DNA of 48,000 nt, taken from NCBI GenBank assembly GCA_944371525.1, contig CALVXP010000004.1, positions 1-48,000 of the forward strand, read 5' to 3'. Below the pieces are notes generated by a model. The model saw nothing but the letters and a program-made list of their open reading frames with translations, did not search any database and was not told where the DNA came from. Positions within the stretch are counted from its first letter, which is position 1. Every line of letters starts with the position of its first letter. A program made the translations under genes and the position numbers. Source of the DNA: an uncultured Bacilli bacterium. GTDB lineage: Bacteria > Bacillota_I > Bacilli_A > RF39 > UBA660. This document shows positions 42,814 to 48,000 of the stretch, in pieces.

Positions 42814-43839
42814 ATGAAATGTGTATCTTTAGTAGATAAAAGAAAATTTGAAATAATAGAAATGGAAGAACCCAAAGTAGATAATACTAATGTGGTAATT
42901 GAAGTGAAAAAATCTGGTATATGTGGTTCTGACATTCACTATTGGGAAGCTGGTGAACCAAAAGGATTAGTTTTAGGACATGAATATTCTGGTGTAGTAA
43001 TAGATTCGGGAAATAGAGAAGATTTAAAAATAGGAGATAGAGTAACAGCACTTCCTATTTCTCCTTGTGGGAAATGTCTATCATGTCTTACAGGTAATCC
43101 ACAATATTGTAGAGAGACTTGGACTTATGCAACAGGATTATCTTTAACTAATCCGGGTGCATTGGCTCCTAAAATGAAAATAAGACCTGATATGGTATTA
43201 AAATTACCTGATAATGTATCATTTGAAGAAGGTGCTATGGTAGAACCTGTGGCAGTAGGTTTACATGCAGTTCATTTAGCAGATATAAAAGTAGGGGAAA
43301 AAGTTTTAGTAATAGGAGCAGGAATTATTGGACTAGTATCTGCAATGTTTGCTAAAAAGGAAGGTGCTAGTTTTGTAGCAATTAGTGAAACTAATATGGA
43401 ACGTGCAAAAAAAGCGATTGACTTAGAAGTGGCTGATAAATATTATGATGCTACTAATCCAGAACTTATTAAAGAAATAATGACTGATACTGAAGGTGGA
43501 TTTGATACAGTAATTGAATGTTGTGGTAATTCTGCTGCTGTAACTAGTGCTCTTATGATGACAAGACCTGGTGGACAAATAGTATTAGTAGGAGTATCTC
43601 TTGGACCAATTACAATTCCAACAGTAGTAGGAGTTATGAATGAACTTACTATAAAAGGAGCAATTGCTTATACTAAAGAAGAGTTTAAAACATGTATTGA
43701 TTTGATTTCTAATAAACAAATAGATGTAATGAAGTTTGTTGATGATATTGTATCATTTGAAGAGGTTCAAAAATCTTATGAAAGATTAACTAGTGGAAAA
43801 GATTCTGCAGTTAAAATATTAGTAGATCCAAATAAATAA
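42814..43839 (+). CDS. Zinc-dependent medium-chain alcohol dehydrogenase (sorbitol/butanediol type)
   Basis: The product is 341 residues. It has the catalytic zinc Cys in GICGSDIHYW, GHEYSG for the zinc-ligand His-Glu, four structural-zinc Cys in CGKCLSCLTGNPQYC, and the NAD-binding LVIGAGIIGLVSAMFA (about residue 165). The pattern fits L-iditol/sorbitol 2-dehydrogenase, (R,R)-butanediol dehydrogenase or threonine dehydrogenase; I cannot tell which, and no sugar or butanediol genes lie beside it. GGAGGTAG precedes the ATG, and TGTTAAAAT (42784-42792) is a possible extended -10. It is monocistronic. Confidence 0.9.
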   Translation: MKCVSLVDKRKFEIIEMEEPKVDNTNVVIEVKKSGICGSDIHYWEAGEPKGLVLGHEYSGVVIDSGNREDLKIGDRVTALPISPCGKCLSCLTGNPQYCRETWTYATGLSLTNPGALAPKMKIRPDMVLKLPDNVSFEEGAMVEPVAVGLHAVHLADIKVGEKVLVIGAGIIGLVSAMFAKKEGASFVAISETNMERAKKAIDLEVADKYYDATNPELIKEIMTDTEGGFDTVIECCGNSAAVTSALMMTRPGGQIVLVGVSLGPITIPTVVGVMNELTIKGAIAYTKEEFKTCIDLISNKQIDVMKFVDDIVSFEEVQKSYERLTSGKDSAVKILVDPNK

Positions 43840-43858
43840 AACGCTTTGGCGTTTTTTT
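43838..43858 (+). terminator. Rho-independent terminator
   Basis: AAACGC pairs with GCGTTT around a TTTG loop, followed by a T-run; a compact GC-containing hairpin. Confidence 0.85.
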
Positions 43859-43862
43859 AATG

Positions 43863-43891
43863 TTGATTTTATTTAGGAATTAATTTATAAT
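43863..43891 (+). promoter_or_regulatory. gatCAB promoter
   Basis: TTGATT (43863-43868), a 17-base spacer and TATAAT (43886-43891), upstream of gatC. Confidence 0.75.
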
Positions 43892-43924
43892 ACATATGTA
43901 ATTATTTAAAGAAAGGATGTTATC

Positions 43925-44215
43925 ATGATTACTAAAGATAAGTTAAAAGAATATTCGGAAAAATTAATGTTTAGACTAGAAGAAGAACAATACGATACTT
44001 TATTAAAAGAATTTGATATTATATTAGAACAAATGAAATTAATTGAAGATATAAAAGAGATAGAGGATATTGAACCAATGACATTTCCTTTTGAACTAGA
44101 TAATGTAAGGCCAAGAGAAGATGAAAAAATAGAAACAATTGATACAGCAATGGCATTATCTAATGCAAAAGAAAAAATAGGAACAGAAGTTAAAGTACCT
44201 AAGGTGGTGGAATAA
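43925..44215 (+). CDS. gatC: Asp/Glu-tRNA amidotransferase subunit C
   Basis: GatC is the small subunit that wraps between GatA and GatB in the complex that amidates Glu-tRNA(Gln) or Asp-tRNA(Asn). The 96-residue product has the family pattern LMFRLEEEQYDTLLKEFD, then IEDIEPMTFPF, then NVRPREDE. GAAAGGATG precedes the ATG. It is the first gene of gatCAB and overlaps gatA by one base. Confidence 0.93.
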   Translation: MITKDKLKEYSEKLMFRLEEEQYDTLLKEFDIILEQMKLIEDIKEIEDIEPMTFPFELDNVRPREDEKIETIDTAMALSNAKEKIGTEVKVPKVVE

Positions 44216-45696
44216 TGAGCTATTTAGATTTAAGTATTGAAGAGATGCATGAAGCGATAATAAATGGAAAGATTACTCCTGAAGAATTAGTAAAAGAATC
44301 CTTACAAAGGGCAAAAGAGTATCAAGAAAAATATAATTCTTTTGTAACAATTACAGAAAAAGAAGCAATAGACGAAGTTACTAAAATAAAGAAAAATGAT
44401 AGTTATTTATATGGGATTCCTTGCGCAATTAAAGATAATTTATCTACTAAAGGTATTTTAACAACATCATCATCTAATATATTAAAAGATTATGTTCCTT
44501 GTTTTGATGCTACAGTTGTTAGTAAACTAAAAGAAAGTGGCAGTGTTTCTATTGGTAAAACAGTATTAGATGAACTTGCTATGGGTGGAACAGGTACAAC
44601 AGGACATACTGGAGTAGTAAGAAATCCATGGAATAAAGAAAGATTAATAGGAGGATCTTCTGCTGGTTCTTGTGCTGCAGTAGCATCAGGAATAGTTCCT
44701 TTTGCAATTGGTAGTGATACCGGAGACTCGATTAGAAAACCTGCAATATATGGTGGAATAGTAGGATTTAAACCCACATATGGAAGAATATCTAGATATG
44801 GATTATTTCCTTTTGCGTGTTCATTAGATCATGTTGGATGTTTTGCTAGAAATGTAAAAGATATTGCTTATGTAGTGGATGCTATTAAAGGACATGATGA
44901 CAAAGACATGACATCTTTAGAAAATGATAATGTTAAATATAGTGATTTATTAGATGGAAATGTAAAAGGAAAGAAAGTGTTTTACATAAAAGAAATAATG
45001 GATATTAATAATTATGAAGGTGAAACAGATAAAGAACTAGAAGAAGTATTTAAAAACTTTGATACTGTATTAGAAAAATGTAGAGAATTAGGTATGGAAG
45101 TATGCGAAGAATCTATTGATATAAGATTATTGAAAGCTATATTTTCTACTTATATGACTATTTCTTGTGCAGAAGCAACTTCTAATAACTCTAATTTAAC
45201 AGGAATTCAATTTGGACCAAGAGGAGAAGGAAAAAATATTGAAGAGATAATGTTTGACGCTAGAACTAAAGGATTTTCAGAATTAATTAAACGTCGTTTT
45301 GTTTTAGGAAGTTATGTATTACAAAAAGAAAATCAAGAAAAACTATTTTTAAATGCAGGAAGAATTAGAAGATTAATTGTAGATAAGTTTAATGAATTAT
45401 TTGAAAAATATGATGCATTTATTTTGCCTGGTTCATCTAGTATAGCCCCTAAATTTCAAAGTGAAAATATAGATAAATTATCTAATCGTTATTTACTATT
45501 AGAAAACCATATGGCAATTGGAAACTTTGGGGGAATGCCTAGTATTACAATCCCATCAGGAAAAATAGATAATATGCCTATCGGTATATGTATAACAGGT
45601 AGAGCAAAAGATGATTTAAATGTATTAAATATTGCTTATGCACTAGAAAATGTGTTAGGTCAAAAAGGACAAATAGCAGGAAAGGAGAATAAATAA
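44215..45696 (+). CDS. gatA: Asp/Glu-tRNA amidotransferase subunit A
   Basis: GatA releases ammonia from glutamine for transamidation. The 493-residue amidase-signature protein has the catalytic Lys in CAIKDNLS (about residue 74), the cis-Ser in IGGSSAGSCAAVASG and the nucleophile Ser in GSDTGDSIRKPA (about residue 171). Most GatA proteins read TGGS at the last site; here Gly is replaced by Asp next to the catalytic Ser. The triad itself is intact. It overlaps gatC and gatB by one base each, so the three are translationally coupled. Confidence 0.97.
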   Translation: MSYLDLSIEEMHEAIINGKITPEELVKESLQRAKEYQEKYNSFVTITEKEAIDEVTKIKKNDSYLYGIPCAIKDNLSTKGILTTSSSNILKDYVPCFDATVVSKLKESGSVSIGKTVLDELAMGGTGTTGHTGVVRNPWNKERLIGGSSAGSCAAVASGIVPFAIGSDTGDSIRKPAIYGGIVGFKPTYGRISRYGLFPFACSLDHVGCFARNVKDIAYVVDAIKGHDDKDMTSLENDNVKYSDLLDGNVKGKKVFYIKEIMDINNYEGETDKELEEVFKNFDTVLEKCRELGMEVCEESIDIRLLKAIFSTYMTISCAEATSNNSNLTGIQFGPRGEGKNIEEIMFDARTKGFSELIKRRFVLGSYVLQKENQEKLFLNAGRIRRLIVDKFNELFEKYDAFILPGSSSIAPKFQSENIDKLSNRYLLLENHMAIGNFGGMPSITIPSGKIDNMPIGICITGRAKDDLNVLNIAYALENVLGQKGQIAGKENK

Positions 45697-47129
45697 TGGA
45701 ATATGATATAACAATTGGTTTAGAAGTACATTGTGAATTAAAATCAACATCTAAAGTTTTTTCTCCAAGTCCTAATGCTTATTCAGAAAAACCTAATACA
45801 AATATATCAGTAATTGATTTGGGATTTCCTGGAATTCTTCCTGTAGTAAACAAAGAATCGATAAAAAAGGCTTTAACAGTAGCAACTGCTTTAAACTGTG
45901 AAACGCCTGAATATATGATATTTGATCGAAAGAATTATTATTATCCTGATTTACCAAAGGGATATCAAATAACACAGATGCATTATCCAGTAGGAACAAA
46001 TGGGTATTTAGATATATATGTAGAAGATAAAGTTAAAAGGATATATATTCATGACACGCATTTAGAAGAAGATACAGCAAGTTTAGATCATTATGACAAA
46101 TATTCACTAATCGATTACAATAGATGTGGTGTACCTCTTCTTGAAACGGTAACAGAACCATGTATGCATAGTATTGATGAAGCTTTAGCATTTCTTGAAT
46201 CATTGAAGAGGCTATTTTTATACACTGATGTAAGTGATGTTAAAGTGGAATTAGGACAATTAAGATGTGATATAAATGTTTCTCTTGCTCCAAAAGGTTC
46301 AAATGAACTTGGTGTTAAAGTTGAAATGAAAAATATAATTAGTTATAATGTAAAAATGGCTTTAGAAAGTGAAATTAAAAGACAAATTCAAGAACTTAAT
46401 AATAATAGGGCTATAGTAAAAGAGACGAGAAGATATGATGAAGCTACAATGCAAACTTATAGAATGAGAAGTAAAGAAGAAGCTATTGATTATAAATATT
46501 TCATAGAACCTAACATACCTCCGATTAAATTGACAAACGAATTAAAAAAAGAAGTAAAAGAATCTTTACCAGAACTTGCTTTTTCTAAAATTACTAGATA
46601 TATAAATGAATATGGACTTTCTTTAGTAGATGCTAAGACAATAGCAAAAGATAAAGATATAGCAAATTATTATGAAAAAATAGTAACTAGTGGAAAAGAT
46701 CCTAAAATGGTGTCTAATTGGGTTACTACAAGAGTTTTAGGACGTCTTTCTAAGGATGAAATAACAATTTCCGAATTTAATTTTACAGAAGATAAGATGA
46801 TAGAGTTGTTAGATTTTATAGAAAGTGGGAAAATATCTACTAAACAAGCTAAAGATATATTTTATAAATGTATAGAAGAAAATAAAACTCCTAAAAAAGT
46901 TGTTAAAGAAAGTGGTATGGAACAAATAACTAATGAAGAAGAAATTAGAAAAATAGTATTAGAAGTGTTAGAAGAAAATAGTGATGTAGCCAAAGATTAT
47001 AATCCTGAAAAAGGAAGAATGTTAGATTTCTTTATCGGTCAAACAATGAAAAAATCAAGAGGTAAAGCAAATCCTGGAGTAGCTACTAAAGTACTTAAAG
47101 AAGAATTATTAAAATATGCAAACAGATGA
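45696..47129 (+). CDS. gatB: Asp/Glu-tRNA amidotransferase subunit B
   Basis: GatB activates the misacylated tRNA with ATP and binds tRNA through its C-terminal tail. The 477-residue product has IGLEVHCELKSTSKVFS, FDRKNYYYPDLPKGYQITQ, HLEEDTASL and the YqeY-like C-terminal part ending GKANPGVATKVL. The zinc-binding CPVC motif of some GatB proteins is replaced by ISVIDLGFPG, as in several other Firmicutes. It overlaps gatA by one base. A terminator overlaps its TGA stop. Confidence 0.98.
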   Translation: MEYDITIGLEVHCELKSTSKVFSPSPNAYSEKPNTNISVIDLGFPGILPVVNKESIKKALTVATALNCETPEYMIFDRKNYYYPDLPKGYQITQMHYPVGTNGYLDIYVEDKVKRIYIHDTHLEEDTASLDHYDKYSLIDYNRCGVPLLETVTEPCMHSIDEALAFLESLKRLFLYTDVSDVKVELGQLRCDINVSLAPKGSNELGVKVEMKNIISYNVKMALESEIKRQIQELNNNRAIVKETRRYDEATMQTYRMRSKEEAIDYKYFIEPNIPPIKLTNELKKEVKESLPELAFSKITRYINEYGLSLVDAKTIAKDKDIANYYEKIVTSGKDPKMVSNWVTTRVLGRLSKDEITISEFNFTEDKMIELLDFIESGKISTKQAKDIFYKCIEENKTPKKVVKESGMEQITNEEEIRKIVLEVLEENSDVAKDYNPEKGRMLDFFIGQTMKKSRGKANPGVATKVLKEELLKYANR

Positions 47130-47155
47130 TTTATATTTTTTATAAATCATTTTTT
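47126..47155 (+). terminator. Rho-independent terminator of gatCAB
   Basis: ATGATTTATA (47126-47135) pairs perfectly with TATAAATCAT (47141-47150) around a TTTTT loop and is followed by TTTTTAT. Confidence 0.85.
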
Positions 47156-47176
47156 ATAAACAAATAACTAAAAAAA

Positions 47177-47205
47177 TGGAAAAATTTTCCAATTTATGAT
47201 ACAAT
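47177..47205 (+). promoter_or_regulatory. Promoter of the candidate small RNA
   Basis: TGGAAA (47177-47182), a 17-base spacer and the extended -10 TGATACAAT (TACAAT 47200-47205). A start near 47212 is expected. Confidence 0.6.
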
Positions 47206-47211
47206 GTTTTT

Positions 47212-47322
47212 GACGGAAGATGTCTATGACTAATTACAGTATCACTATACTAACTGTATAATTTTTCTCACCGGCTTCTTTCCGTTTGGAATACTTAAGT
47301 AACCCTTAAGTATTTTCATTTT
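47212..47322 (+). ncRNA. Candidate small structured RNA between gatB and rplI
   Basis: There is no open frame of note here, but a promoter at 47177-47205 and a terminator at 47290-47322 bound about 110 bases. ACGGAA (47213-47218) pairs with TTCCGT (47280-47285) as a closing stem; inside it, ACAGT (47236-47240) pairs with ACTGT (47253-47257). The terminator stem AATACTTAAG/CTTAAGTATT is perfect and is followed by TTTCATTTT. The rplI gene has its own promoter after it, so this looks like an independent RNA, or else a leader with a terminator. It lacks the GGAAGCAGC-type core of SRP RNA and I match it to no known family. Confidence 0.5.
47290..47322 (+). terminator. Rho-independent terminator of the candidate RNA
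   Basis: AATACTTAAG (47290-47299) pairs perfectly with CTTAAGTATT (47305-47314) around TAACC, followed by TTTCATTTTG. Confidence 0.75.
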
Positions 47323-47326
47323 GTTA

Positions 47327-47355
47327 ATGACAGAAATTAAAATATATTGTATAAT
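47327..47355 (+). promoter_or_regulatory. rplI-dnaB promoter
   Basis: ATGACA (47327-47332), a 17-base spacer and a perfect TATAAT (47350-47355), 23 bases before the rplI ATG. Confidence 0.7.
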
Positions 47356-47378
47356 ATTTATACAAGGGTGGTGTTTTT

Positions 47379-47822
47379 ATGAAAGTTATTTTTTTGAAAG
47401 ATTTAAGGGGACAAGGTAAAAAAAATGATATAAAAGAAGTATCTGACGGATATGCAACAAACTTTTTAATAAAGAATGGCTATGCAGTTAAATATACAAA
47501 AACTAGTGTTAATATATTAGATGAACAAATAAAAGAAAGAGAATTAAAGGAAAAAGAAGATATAAAAATTGCTAGTGAAATAAAAGATAAAATTGAAAAA
47601 GAAACTATTAAATTTAATGTTAAAGTAGGTAAAGATTCTAAAGTATTTGGCTCTATTTCTACTAAACAAATAGCCGAAGAGTTAAAAAAGATTGGATACA
47701 ATATAGATAAGAAGAATATCAAGATTGATATACCTTTAACTTCCCTTGGTACTCATATTGTAAAAATTAATTTGCACAAGAAAGTAGATGCTAATTTAAA
47801 AGTAGTACTTATAGAAAAGTAG
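47379..47822 (+). CDS. rplI: 50S ribosomal protein L9
   Basis: L9 binds 23S rRNA near the L1 stalk. The 147-residue product shows the N-terminal signature MKVIFLKDLRGQGKKNDIKE and GYATNFLIKNGYA, the long connecting helix (about residues 45-75) and the C-terminal RNA-binding domain (GKDSKVFGSISTKQIAEEL). The length is normal. AAGGGTGGTG precedes it. The dnaB gene begins eight bases later, as in many Bacilli. Confidence 0.97.
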   Translation: MKVIFLKDLRGQGKKNDIKEVSDGYATNFLIKNGYAVKYTKTSVNILDEQIKERELKEKEDIKIASEIKDKIEKETIKFNVKVGKDSKVFGSISTKQIAEELKKIGYNIDKKNIKIDIPLTSLGTHIVKINLHKKVDANLKVVLIEK

Positions 47823-47829
47823 GTGAATT

Positions 47830-48000
47830 ATGAATCAAGGATTGCCTAATAATATAGAAGCCGAAAAAGCTTTATTAGGTTCTGTTTTTTGGTCTTATGG
47901 AGCACTTCAAAAAGCTTGTGAAGAAGTAGATAAAGAGATGTTTTATCTTGATAGTAACAGTAAAATATTTGAAGTAATATTAGAATTATATAAAGAAAAA
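47830..48000 (+). CDS. dnaB: Replicative DNA helicase DnaB, N-terminal part (3' end outside window)
   Basis: Only the first 57 codons are in the window. They read NQGLPNNIEAEKALLGSVFW and later SNSKIFEVILELYKEK, which is the N-terminal, DnaG-interacting helical domain of the hexameric replicative helicase. AGGTGA, overlapping the rplI stop, is the binding site, so the gene is coupled to rplI. (The gene is called dnaC in Bacillus subtilis.). Confidence 0.93.
   Translation, partial: MNQGLPNNIEAEKALLGSVFWSYGALQKACEEVDKEMFYLDSNSKIFEVILELYKEK

Noticed and set aside
47212-47322. SRP (4.5S) RNA
   Set aside because: The conserved GGAAGCAGC-type apical core is absent.
1-48000. Mycoplasma genetic code (TGA as Trp)
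   Set aside because: TGA ends several clear genes (gatB, the gene at 24937, the first DUF1292 gene), and the only tRNA-Trp in the window has anticodon CCA.

Overview
The window is very AT-rich DNA from a low-GC Gram-positive (Bacillota/Bacilli-type) bacterium. Ribosome binding sites are of the AGGAGG/GGTGA type, and Rho-independent hairpins separate most transcription units. TGA is used as a stop (for example at the ends of gatB and the gene at 24937), and the tRNA-Trp reads only TGG, so this is the standard bacterial code and not the Mycoplasma code. Gene order (rplJL-rpoBC, degenerate ecfA pair-truA, gatCAB, rplI-dnaB), the small proteins and the TasA/SipW-type precursors suggest an uncultured, possibly host-associated Bacilli lineage with a reduced genome. 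That placement is an inference from style, not from a search.

Layout. 1-9.2 kb: end of rplJ, rplL, a pentapeptide-like protein with its own promoter and terminator, then rpoB and rpoC. 9.2-12.8 kb: five small genes of unknown role (two membrane proteins, a coiled-coil protein, two DUF1292-type proteins). 12.8-15.1 kb: queH (minus strand), a membrane-anchored thioredoxin-fold protein, trmL, and a second membrane-anchored thioredoxin with a CSHC active site (minus strand). 15.2-33.4 kb: one 18-kb, all-plus-strand locus that joins a Tad-type pilus/secretion module (CpaB, CpaF, TadB, TadC, small pilin-like protein, pseudopilin-like proteins, TadZ) to a Gram-positive type IV secretion module (two VirB2-like proteins, VirB6, PrgI/VirB3, a VirB4 split over two genes, a glucosaminidase/C39-like hydrolase in the VirB1 role, and a VirB8/TcpC-like protein). 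No relaxase, VirD4 coupling protein, integrase or prepilin peptidase is present. 33.4-40.8 kb: uridine kinase-family protein, gap, two TasA-like secreted proteins, a transglutaminase-like protein, two degenerate ABC ATPases in the ecfA1-ecfA2 position, and truA. 40.8-48 kb: a SleB-type cell wall hydrolase (minus), tRNA-Trp, three hypothetical genes, a zinc alcohol dehydrogenase, gatCAB, a candidate small RNA, rplI and the start of dnaB.

How the parts may work together. The 15-33 kb locus looks like one fixed chromosomal machine rather than a mobile element. The Tad half supplies a VirB11-family ATPase and a pilus base; the VirB half supplies a channel, a VirB4 motor and wall-opening enzymes. 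Several exported proteins in it are rich in cysteine, and a thioredoxin-like gene is divergently transcribed from its first gene across a palindromic shared promoter region, which suggests a linked disulfide-handling step. The rest is ordinary translation, transcription and central metabolism. No stretch longer than about 300 bases lacks a gene.
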